Shown here piece by piece: positions 33,201 to 40,304 of a stretch of DNA of 62,612 bases (position 1 is the stretch's first letter; every line of letters starts with the position of its first letter). The stretch comes from Phormidium ambiguum IAM M-71. GTDB lineage: Bacteria > Cyanobacteriota > Cyanobacteriia > Cyanobacteriales > Aerosakkonemataceae. The translations under genes and the position numbers were made by a program. The notes below the pieces were generated by a model. That model searched no databases. It had not been told where the DNA came from and saw nothing but the letters and a program-made list of their open reading frames with translations. The stretch covers positions 1-62,612 of the forward strand of contig NZ_MRCE01000039.1 of NCBI RefSeq assembly GCF_001904725.1, written 5' to 3'.

Positions 33201-34054
33201 GTAACGTGCAAAACTTGATTTTCTCACTCGATCGCGTTACTCGCTACATCCCCATGAGTGCCTTATTTGACGGAGAAAAATACTTAATCGAAAACTACAA
33301 CATCTCCACAGTATTATCTGCTGACTTGACAGATATGCGCGATCGCTTACCTCCCGGTACAGAGAAATCCTCAATCTTAGCATTAGGATTATCCAACGCA
33401 GTTGCCGACTTTAATCCCTTACCTTACGTACCAACAGAATTAGATGCTATAGTCCGTCAAAAACCAGAAGATCCCAAAGGAATTTACCCAGGACTAGAAT
33501 TTCTCAACCAAACATTTGACTTTAAAGCATTAAGAGATAACTTAACCGGACGCAATATTTTACACATCGCCACACATGGAAAATTCGTTCCCGGAAGTCC
33601 CGATGCTTCCTATCTCCTATTAGGAAATGGTGCTAAATTAACCATTCCCGACATTCAAAAATTGCAAGGATTAAGCAACATTCACTTAGTAGTCCTCTCC
33701 GCCTGTGAAACCGCCTTGGGAGGGCCAAACGCCGAAGGAATAGAAATTTCTGGACTAAGTTATTATTTCCTCAATGGTGGCGCAAAATCAGTCATGGCTT
33801 CCCTTTGGCAAGTAAACGATGGTAGCACTAGTCAACTAATGCAAAACTTTTACAGTAACTTAGCAAATAATACCAACGACACCGCCATTACAAAAGCCGC
33901 CGCCCTTCGTCAAGCCCAACTCAAATTTTTACGAAGTAATGAATCAGCAGATAACATAGCCCAGCGTGGCATTACCACCGCCCAACCAGTAAAATCAAAC
34001 TTATCTCATCCTTACTATTGGGCACCTTTTGTGTTAATTGGTAATAGCCGATAG
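30230..34054 (+). CDS. TPR/CHAT-domain protein (putative caspase-like protease)
   Basis: The 1274-residue protein starts with a hydrophobic leader (FYQLSLFSTTLFFSLFPLCW), then carries about 16 tetratricopeptide repeats of the 40-residue kind with YxKAxE(F/Y) marks (about 75-740), a helical linker, and a CHAT domain (about 960-1274). The caspase-like dyad is complete: His1116 in HIATHGKF and Cys1159 in LSACETALGG, followed by GAKSVMASLWQVND. CHAT proteins are cysteine proteases; one TPR-CHAT protein is the effector of type III-E CRISPR systems, but no CRISPR is present here. The N-terminal leader predicts export or membrane attachment. Start ATG 30230; ATG 30242 is possible. Confidence 0.9.
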   Translation: MIKYMIFRFYQLSLFSTTLFFSLFPLCWSETNSPKAQAIEVTTIQTKSTLADWDFSGKFKPQNFRLSQISPDDRKTEAETSVKTGLQQLENNQPEAAIKSFEQALTIYQEIKDSQREGETLKNLGNAYMAAGNNTKAMEIYQQSLRIAKEIKNPDLEARVLQNIGTIYRLQEDYVEAAKYLESALLIAKEFKNQEIVLKALVSLGIVYDSLSNYQKVVEYYEQLLPIIKETNNPQLAALTLVTLGYAYTTLGNEEKGIEFGEPGLKLAKEIKQPELEAIALVTLGSAYLGLENYQKAVEFAEPGLAMIKQIKNPQMELVALITLGFAYTNLKDYQKATEFGQSALTSARELKNRIFEGRALVILGLAYVSLEEHQKAVEFAQQGLVIARELKIPEMEVFAAFSLARSSYLLASTPEAYQKSLALTQETLAVIQKYKHPDLESYLNSQIGENYNNLGEYEKAIAFAQKGLTLAREVKDKLREAYALLVIGQAYYQIAKTPEEYKKSLEFIQSSLNLAREIKEPSFEALALIYLANIYSQLEEYQKTLEFAEQSLKLSQEIKNTKIQVFPLINLLGIYVQLGEYKKVIELGEKGLTNIQPSDNPIIESVLNIILSIAYFGEGDYQKTIAFTQQALTQSRNIKNPQLEAYSLLVSGIGYASLNDNEKAIELFQQSLAKAKEQKDEILASTALNMLGGMYRKIGRKNEAIALYQEAIAIDSDYSILAGIGRVYRDLNSPVTAITYYKQAINEIEQVRGKISGLPVALQKSFLQAIQSVDRIKTADIYRELADLLMTQGRILEAQQVLELLKTEELREYTRSGSTSNTNLVLNQTETKIIQENGSLIQFGQKLFECQLTQCNQLSQLLDKRDVLISQFNQKVQTIEKEIRERRAQDDAFFDPNKISKTKEIVESQPATVLIYPLVLEDKVWLLLASPGGVVKTVEVPVNRRELGETVVKFRQLLQQPNSSVSEIQATGKKLYDWLIKPLETELKTSNVQNLIFSLDRVTRYIPMSALFDGEKYLIENYNISTVLSADLTDMRDRLPPGTEKSSILALGLSNAVADFNPLPYVPTELDAIVRQKPEDPKGIYPGLEFLNQTFDFKALRDNLTGRNILHIATHGKFVPGSPDASYLLLGNGAKLTIPDIQKLQGLSNIHLVVLSACETALGGPNAEGIEISGLSYYFLNGGAKSVMASLWQVNDGSTSQLMQNFYSNLANNTNDTAITKAAALRQAQLKFLRSNESADNIAQRGITTAQPVKSNLSHPYYWAPFVLIGNSR

Positions 34055-34177
34055 TTGCAATAAATAACTTTTTTGTAACAGCTTGTAAAAGACTTGCCAG
34101 ATAAGTCACTAATCGTTCTATCGTGAATGATTAGAACCATATTGCCCTTCAGTTTAATTACTATCAAACACAAAAAG

Positions 34178-35008
34178 ATGATAGAAAAAATATTGCTGGC
34201 TAACTCTGGAACAGGTCACACAGAAGAAATGCTGAAAGCTTTAATGGAAATTCCTGCCATTAAACCAGCTTCAGTCACCGTCTTGCACGTTGTTCCTCCC
34301 CAAGTCAATGCTGATGAAATGACAACCAAGTGGGAAGAAGGAGGTAAGTTTCTAGCCACTGCGATTCAAAGCTTACAATTAGACCCTAACCACGTCACTG
34401 CGATGCTGCGACAAGGCGATCCCAAAACTACAGTCTGCGAAGTCGCTGACGAAATTAACGCAGATTTAATTGTAATGGGTTCTCGTGGCTTAAAGCGCCT
34501 AGAGTCAATTTTGGAGAATTCTGTCAGTCAATACGTTTTCCAATTGTCTAACCGTCCAATGTTGCTGGTGAAGGACGATATTTACGTCAAAAAACTTAAC
34601 AAAGTTATGATCGCGCTGGATGCTTCAGAAGCCGCCAAACAATGCTTAAAGCTAGCTTTGTTCCTCCTCCGCGATGTCAAAGGCGGTCAACTGGTTTTGG
34701 CCCATGTTAACGCTAAAGGTCAAGAAACCCCTGCTGCTGTTGAGTCAGCATTAGCTAGCGCCACTGCGGAAGCCAAGAAATTTGGTCTTAGTTGTAAAAC
34801 TGTCAGTGCTAGCGGTAAAGCAGGTGAACAAATTTGTAACCTTGCTGAAGAAAATAATGTGGACTTATTGATGTTGGGATCTCCCGATCGCCGTCCGTCG
34901 ATCGCCAAAGCACTCCCAGACTTAGACCGCTTGCTAGGTACTTCCTTATCTGACTATGTAAGAGTTTATGCCCCTTGCCCAGTTCTATTAGCCCGTACAG
35001 TTGGTTAA
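34178..35008 (+). CDS. Tandem universal stress protein
   Basis: The protein of about 276 residues contains two UspA domains. The first has IVMGSRGLKRLESILENSVSQYV, a G-2x-G-9x-S nucleotide-binding signature, and the second LLMLGSPDRRPS with the ending GTSLSDYVRVYAPCPVLLAR in which that signature is degenerate. Such proteins bind ATP or other adenine nucleotides and help cells survive stress. I prefer ATG 34178, where homology starts, over the ATG at 34127, which adds 17 unrelated residues. A terminator at 35060 ends the transcript. A single-domain USP lies at 45650-46057. Confidence 0.88.
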   Translation: MIEKILLANSGTGHTEEMLKALMEIPAIKPASVTVLHVVPPQVNADEMTTKWEEGGKFLATAIQSLQLDPNHVTAMLRQGDPKTTVCEVADEINADLIVMGSRGLKRLESILENSVSQYVFQLSNRPMLLVKDDIYVKKLNKVMIALDASEAAKQCLKLALFLLRDVKGGQLVLAHVNAKGQETPAAVESALASATAEAKKFGLSCKTVSASGKAGEQICNLAEENNVDLLMLGSPDRRPSIAKALPDLDRLLGTSLSDYVRVYAPCPVLLARTVG

Positions 35009-35059
35009 AAACAAGCTACTAGTTAAGGCAAGTTGCTGGTTATAAGATTAAAGCTGATA

Positions 35060-35097
35060 GTAGGTAGCGGGAATTCAATTACCCACTACCTACTTTT
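35060..35097 (+). terminator. Terminator hairpin after the tandem USP gene
   Basis: GTAGGTAGCGGG (35060-35071) pairs with CCCACTACCTAC (35082-35093) with one wobble across AATTCAATTA, followed by TTTTC. It lies 52 bases after the stop and 43 bases before the 3' end of convergent psbM, so it separates both transcripts. Confidence 0.75.
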
Positions 35098-35139
35098 CAA
35101 GAATTCCAAATATTAAATACCGATCGCCAGTACCGATTT

Positions 35140-35253
35140 TTAATTTTTATCAGTGCCACGAGTGTTGGTTTGAATGTACAGAATTAAGAGAAAAACAGTA
35201 GGAACCAAGACGAATAGAATACTAGCGACAAACCCTAAATCATTGACTTCCAT
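35140..35253 (-). CDS. psbM: Photosystem II reaction center protein M (PsbM)
   Basis: A 37-codon gene on the minus strand encodes [18 protein letters not shown] followed by [12 protein letters not shown] and a polar tail TRGTDKN. This is a near-textbook PsbM, a one-helix thylakoid subunit at the interface of the photosystem II dimer. It is slightly longer than common PsbM (34-36 residues). GGTTGGGATTTT precedes the ATG. It lies 60 bases downstream of a ferredoxin gene on the same strand. It is easily missed because of its size. Confidence 0.95.
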   Translation of the reverse strand: MEVNDLGFVASILFVLVPTVFLLILYIQTNTRGTDKN

Positions 35254-35313
35254 AAAATCCCAACCTTTATTCACAGCAATTTTTTGACAAAACTAGGATA
35301 TCACGCAGCGTAC

Positions 35314-35610
35314 TTATGGTTTGCTAATCACGCTAACTGGCCCATTTACCAAGGTTTGACAAGCCAGCCGATAATTTTCCGGTTTTTTCTTCAGTTTCCG
35401 TTTTTCTACTTCCGTGCGCTCAGACAGATTTTCCATCCCTTCCGCAATTTCAACAACGCAGGTGCCACATTGACCGTAACCACCGCAATTCATTAATTTA
35501 CCCGTGAATTTATACAAATCTATGCCATTTTCCAGCATTTTCTGTCTTAAATTCGCACCATCGGCTGCAACTACTTCACTATTCTCTTTAACGAATTTGA
35601 TGTTAGCCAT
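35314..35610 (-). CDS. [2Fe-2S] ferredoxin-like electron carrier
   Basis: The 98-residue protein carries four cluster ligands: Cys42, Cys48, Cys51 ([10 protein letters not shown]) and Cys84 (RLACQTLV). The CxxxxxCxxC spacing with GGYGQCGTC differs from photosynthetic PetF and is of the adrenodoxin/bacterial kind. [11 protein letters not shown] is a basic patch near the last ligand. ATG 35610 is the start. Together with psbM downstream on the same strand it forms a two-gene unit; whether it serves photosynthetic electron flow is not known from sequence. Confidence 0.88.
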   Translation of the reverse strand: MANIKFVKENSEVVAADGANLRQKMLENGIDLYKFTGKLMNCGGYGQCGTCVVEIAEGMENLSERTEVEKRKLKKKPENYRLACQTLVNGPVSVISKP

Positions 35611-35730
35611 TACTTACCCTTGTTTTGACCAGACTTCGCCTAGATAAAACCCATCACATTAGCATTAACTATCATATTTTACTTTTTCTTAAGAACTATT
35701 ACAAATTTTAAATATGGGGGAAAGACTCCA

Positions 35731-35850
35731 AGGCAAGGCAGAAGGCAGAAGGCAGAAGGCAGAAGGCAGAAGGTAAAAATTCCCCTTTTCCCCTTGTCTC
35801 CCCTGCCCCCCTGCCCCCCTGCTCCCCTGCCCCCCTGCTCCCTGCTCCTC
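35731..35850 (+). repeat. Composite STRR heptamer plus pyrimidine tract, copy 6
   Basis: Heptamers (35735-35773), AAAATTCCCC, TTTTCCCC and a long CCCCTGC-type 8-mer tract end exactly at the stop codon of the minus-strand TolC gene. The C-rich end with CCCCTGCT units is also found alone at 55229-55266. Confidence 0.85.
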
Positions 35851-37594
35851 ATGGAACAGTAGCTGGAGTAGGAATGTTACTTACAGACCTGGTTAGGGTA
35901 GCTAGCGATCGATTATAGTCAATTACCGCTCTAACCAAGTTACCTTGAGCTTCTGTCAGGTCGTTTTCTGCATCAATCACTTCCGTTTGAGTCCCCACTC
36001 CCGCTTGGAAACGCAAGCGAGCCAAACGTAAAGCTTCTCCAGCTTGAGCAACAGCAAGTCTAGCAGTTTGAATGTTTTGGAAGTTAGCGTTTAAGTTGTA
36101 AAAAGCTTGTTCAACTTGAAAACGAATCAAATTCCGTTGATCGGCAAATCGAGTTTCGGCAATATCAATATCAGACTGTCGCTGCGCCGCCCTTGCCCTA
36201 GCTGCACCACCATCAAACAAATTCCAGCGCAATCTTGCCCCTACAGCATAGCCATCTGCCAAACCTAAACCATCATTAAACACCTCTAATACGTTGTAGT
36301 TGGCAAATAAATCTACTTGCGGTCTGCGTGCGGATATCTCAACACGCCGTTGCTGTTCCGCAATATTCCGTTGCGCTAACTGCTGTTGCAATTCTGCACG
36401 ATTCTGAAATGCTCTAACAATACTTTCTTCTAAAGTTAAATTCCACAATCCAGCAATTTCCACCGGGTCAGCAGCCACAATATTAGTTGATTGGGGCAAA
36501 CTCAAAATTTGTGCCAATTGACGACGGTTAACTTGCTGTAAGGCGCGGTTAGTTACTAAAAGTTGGTTTTGATTAGCAAGCTGTACCTGTGCCCGCAAGG
36601 TATCAAATCTAGTTCCTAATCCTGCTTGTTCTAACGCTATGGCATCACGTAAACTTTGTTGAGCATTGCGGACTGCGGATTCAGCAATTCTCACCTGTTC
36701 ATCAGCCTGTTGCAAATCGTAGTAAGCATTGGCAACATCCAAGCGTGTTTGTTCGCTTAAGGCTTCCACTTGTAATTGAGTATTACGGAGTACTTCTTGG
36801 GCTGCTCGAATTTGAGCATTGCGCCGTCCTCCATTGATCAGGCTGTAATTAGCTTCTATTGTGCCGCTTAAACTAACTGTACCTCTGTCTCTTTGGTCAA
36901 ATGGAATGCCCTGTTGTTCTGCCTGTTGTCGCGCACCTTCCAGTTGTAACTCACCTTGGGCACTTCTTCCCCCTTGGGCAACACCTTGTAAGTCTACTGT
37001 AGGATATAACGCTGCTCTAGCTTCTCGTAACTGAGCTTGCGCCTGTTCCAACTGTATTCGCGCTACTTGTAGGGCACGATTGTTCCTTTGTGCTAGTTCC
37101 ACTGCCTGTTGTAAACTCAGCGGTCGAGTTATATCTATATTTACCTCTTCTGGTCTGGTAGGGAACTGTAAAGGATTAGGATTGGGAACAAGATTATTCG
37201 GTATTGGAACAGAAGTTCTCCGGCGAAGAGGAACAACCCCAGGTAAAGGGTTACTTTGTACCCTTTGTGTCACTAAGTTATTGGTTGGAGATAGCAATCT
37301 TCTCTTCCCTGTAACTTGATGATGTGACTCATTGGATATTGCCTGGATATTTGGTTCGCGTCGCGTACCGTTGGCTATATCACTCTTGGCTTTATTTTTT
37401 TTCTCTTTGTGCCTTTGATTACCAGGTAAGTAATCACTAGATTGAGGTACAGCAGATAAAGTTGGCTCAGTTTTCACTGCTTTATTGCTGGATTCAAGGC
37501 TGGCTGTACCGCTTACAGCGTTAGCTATGCGGGGCATACCAGCACATACTATGGCACTCACACTCACAACCACGAAATAACGAAGCTTTGACAT
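35849..37594 (-). CDS. TolC-family outer membrane efflux protein
   Basis: The 581-residue protein has a signal peptide (about 1-26), a low-complexity region (27-140) and two outer-membrane-efflux repeats with long helices: PLSLQQAVELAQRNNRALQVARIQLEQAQAQ starts the first, ESIVRAFQNRAELQQQLAQRN the second, each ending in a hallmark such as AGLGTRFDTLRAQVQLANQ and AGVGTQTEVIDAENDLTEAQGN. It would form a trimeric channel-tunnel for type I secretion or drug efflux. No inner-membrane partner is adjacent, as is usual for cyanobacterial TolC (HgdD-type). The C-terminus ends against a repeat tract but keeps family length. Confidence 0.9.
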   Translation of the reverse strand: MSKLRYFVVVSVSAIVCAGMPRIANAVSGTASLESSNKAVKTEPTLSAVPQSSDYLPGNQRHKEKKNKAKSDIANGTRREPNIQAISNESHHQVTGKRRLLSPTNNLVTQRVQSNPLPGVVPLRRRTSVPIPNNLVPNPNPLQFPTRPEEVNIDITRPLSLQQAVELAQRNNRALQVARIQLEQAQAQLREARAALYPTVDLQGVAQGGRSAQGELQLEGARQQAEQQGIPFDQRDRGTVSLSGTIEANYSLINGGRRNAQIRAAQEVLRNTQLQVEALSEQTRLDVANAYYDLQQADEQVRIAESAVRNAQQSLRDAIALEQAGLGTRFDTLRAQVQLANQNQLLVTNRALQQVNRRQLAQILSLPQSTNIVAADPVEIAGLWNLTLEESIVRAFQNRAELQQQLAQRNIAEQQRRVEISARRPQVDLFANYNVLEVFNDGLGLADGYAVGARLRWNLFDGGAARARAAQRQSDIDIAETRFADQRNLIRFQVEQAFYNLNANFQNIQTARLAVAQAGEALRLARLRFQAGVGTQTEVIDAENDLTEAQGNLVRAVIDYNRSLATLTRSVSNIPTPATVP

Positions 37595-37905
37595 ACGCTT
37601 TTGAAGAGTCTGCTGCTTTGTGCAAACAACCTACAGCAGCATACTAGTTCACAACTGGACTTGGCAAATACTTCCTTGGTCTGCAACAGGTAGTGTGGTC
37701 GTGGTTGGAAATCTCACGATCGACTCTAACTGTTTCCTCATCAAATATAAAAGCCTTTTTCCTTTAGAGCAATGGTGTTTATCTAATTTTGTTACCAAAA
37801 AAAATCAAAATTTACCAAATTGTCAAGATTAGATTATGATTTCATAATTTTTTGTTACCCATAATATATAACTTACATCTGGAATAATTGCTTTATCTTT
37901 GGGTT
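37595..37905. other. Divergent promoter region, TolC/diguanylate cyclase
   Basis: About 310 bp lie between the two divergent start codons. The right half is AT-rich with A-runs (37796-37806, 37840-37860). A short inverted repeat GCTGCTGT/ACAGCAGC occurs close to the TolC start (37609-37640). I see no gene or clear promoter consensus. Confidence 0.4.
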
Positions 37906-40287
37906 ATGGAATTATTGATGTTACAATTGCCGCCAAATACTGATTTTGAGTTATTGGTTAATTATTTTCCCGCAAATTTACTGAGTTTAGTTATTCTTTT
38001 TATACTGATTCGGCGTACTGGTCAGTTAATTAATACAATAAAAGAAAAGTATCCTGAGCAAATGATAATCCAGAAAGATCAACAATCGGAACTATATCTG
38101 TCCCAAAATCAGGAGAGATTACAGCTAATCATGGAGGCTAGTAATGATGGAATGTGGGATTGGGATATAGAAAATAATACTTTATTTTGGTCAGATAAGC
38201 TGTTTAATTTACTTGATTTAACGCCTGGAAGTTATCAGCCAACTATAAAAAAATTTTATCAATTAATTCATCCAGAAGATTATATAAAAGTAACTCAAGA
38301 AATTCAACAGCATTTGCAATTGAATCAACCATATAAATGTGAAATGCGCTTAAAAAAAGCCGATGGTAGTTATGGTTGGTTTCTAGGTCAAGGTAAAGCA
38401 GTAAGAGATGCTAATGGTTTTCCTTTGCGGATGGTTGGCTCAATGACTGATATTAGCGATCGCAAACAAATAGAAGAAAAATTGCGCCAAAGCGAACAAA
38501 AATTTCGTTCGATTTTTGATAACGTTTCAGTCGGAATGGCATTAGTTAATGTTGATGGATATGTAATCTTAGCTAACGAAGCAGATTGTAAATTTCTTGG
38601 CTACAGCCAAGAAGAAATCAATGGGATGCACTTTACGGAATTTATCCACCCTGAAGATTTAGCAATAGATATGGATTTGTACGACTTATTATTGACAGGA
38701 AAAATAAATAGTTATGTAATTGATAAACGTTGTATTCGTAAGAATAAAACAGTTGTTTGGGGACGCTTAACAATATCTTTAATTAGAGATAGAGATGGTT
38801 CTATTTTAAATATAGTAGTTGTTTCTGAGGATATTACTGTTCGTAAGCAAGCTGAGGAAGCGCTACGGGAAAGTGAAGCTAAACTTGCAGCAGCACAAAG
38901 AGTTGCTCGCATAGGTAATTGGGAATTAGATATAGTAACTAAAAAAATTGTTGGTTCCGCCGAATTATTCCGCATTTTTGGCTTTTCTGACGATCGCAAA
39001 GAATATGATTATCAAGAACTGTTCCAAATTTGTTTTCCTGAAGATCAAGAAAGACTAAAGCAAGCAATTACCAATGGAATTTATCAGGGACAGTCTTTTG
39101 AAATTGATTTCAAAGCCGTGCGTAAAGATGGTTTAGTAACATACAATCAAGCTAGGGGAGAAGCAGTTTTTAATAGTCAAGGGCAAGTAATTAGATTGTT
39201 TGGTACAGTTCAAGATATTACTGAACGTAAACAGCTAGAAGAATTACTCCAATCACAAGTGCAAAAAGAAGAAGCATTAAATCGAGTTATTCAAATAATT
39301 CGTAATTCCTTGGATTTATCAACTATTTTTTCTACAGCAGCGATCGATATTGGTGAACTTTTAGAAGTCGAGCAAGTGGTAATTACTCAATTTTTGCCAG
39401 ATCAACAAGTTTGGATACCAGTTGCAGAATATCGGCATAATTCTAAGATTAATACTTTATTGAAGCAAAAAATTCCCGATCGGGATAATCCAATTGCTTC
39501 ACAACTCAAAAATTTAAAAATTGTCCAATTAAACAATGCTAGTCTTTGTGAAGATGAGATTAATCAGAATTTAGCGCAAAGTTTTCCTGGTGCTTGGTTA
39601 TTGATTCCGCTACATTTTAATTCTGTGACTTGGGGTAGTCTTACTCTTTTAAAACCTCAACAATACTCGTGGCAAGAAACAGAGATCGAAATAGCTAAAG
39701 AAATAGCCGATCAATTAGCAATGGCTATTTATCAATCAGAACTTTATCATCAAGTGCAAACTGCAAATGAAGAATTAAAAAAATTAGCTATTATTGATGG
39801 TTTAACTCAAATAGCTAATCGTCGTCGATTTGACGAATATCTTAATTTAGAATGGTTGCGCCTCCGAAGGGAAAGAGCTAAATTATCATTAATTTTGTTT
39901 GATATTGATTATTTTAAATTGTATAACGATACCTATGGTCATTTAGCTGGAGATGATTGTTTACGCCAAGTAGCAATAGCGATTAGTGATGTTTCTCGTC
40001 GTCCAGCTGACTTATTTGCACGATATGGTGGCGAGGAGTTTGCCATGATACTTCCTTACACAGATTTGTCAGGTGCAACTCATTTAGCAGAGGTGATTCG
40101 TCTGGCGATTCATTGTTTAAAAATTCCTCATCATCAATCTTTAGTAAGTAACTATATTACAGTTAGTTTAGGAGTTGCTTGTATGATTCCTAGTATGGAA
40201 CTATCACCGCAAGACTTAATTAATGCGGCAGATCGAGCACTTTATACTGCTAAACAGGAAGGGCGCGATCGCGTATCTTTTGCTTAA
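37906..40287 (+). CDS. Diguanylate cyclase with PAS, GAF and GGDEF domains
   Basis: The protein of about 793 residues has one N-terminal membrane helix (LLSLVILFILI), three PAS/PAC sensor units (about 70-190, 200-320, 330-445; each closing in DIS-DRKQIEE-like or DITERKQLEE), a GAF domain (about 455-615) and a C-terminal GGDEF domain (about 630-790). The active site GGEEF (708-712) and the product-inhibition I-site RPAD (699-702, five residues before) are both intact, so it should make cyclic di-GMP under feedback control. ATG 37906 is preferred to a TTG at 37888. The next gene, an adenylate cyclase, is convergent with a 17-base gap. Confidence 0.9.
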   Translation: MELLMLQLPPNTDFELLVNYFPANLLSLVILFILIRRTGQLINTIKEKYPEQMIIQKDQQSELYLSQNQERLQLIMEASNDGMWDWDIENNTLFWSDKLFNLLDLTPGSYQPTIKKFYQLIHPEDYIKVTQEIQQHLQLNQPYKCEMRLKKADGSYGWFLGQGKAVRDANGFPLRMVGSMTDISDRKQIEEKLRQSEQKFRSIFDNVSVGMALVNVDGYVILANEADCKFLGYSQEEINGMHFTEFIHPEDLAIDMDLYDLLLTGKINSYVIDKRCIRKNKTVVWGRLTISLIRDRDGSILNIVVVSEDITVRKQAEEALRESEAKLAAAQRVARIGNWELDIVTKKIVGSAELFRIFGFSDDRKEYDYQELFQICFPEDQERLKQAITNGIYQGQSFEIDFKAVRKDGLVTYNQARGEAVFNSQGQVIRLFGTVQDITERKQLEELLQSQVQKEEALNRVIQIIRNSLDLSTIFSTAAIDIGELLEVEQVVITQFLPDQQVWIPVAEYRHNSKINTLLKQKIPDRDNPIASQLKNLKIVQLNNASLCEDEINQNLAQSFPGAWLLIPLHFNSVTWGSLTLLKPQQYSWQETEIEIAKEIADQLAMAIYQSELYHQVQTANEELKKLAIIDGLTQIANRRRFDEYLNLEWLRLRRERAKLSLILFDIDYFKLYNDTYGHLAGDDCLRQVAIAISDVSRRPADLFARYGGEEFAMILPYTDLSGATHLAEVIRLAIHCLKIPHHQSLVSNYITVSLGVACMIPSMELSPQDLINAADRALYTAKQEGRDRVSFA

Positions 40288-40304
40288 GATTAAAATTTTT
40301 GCTG

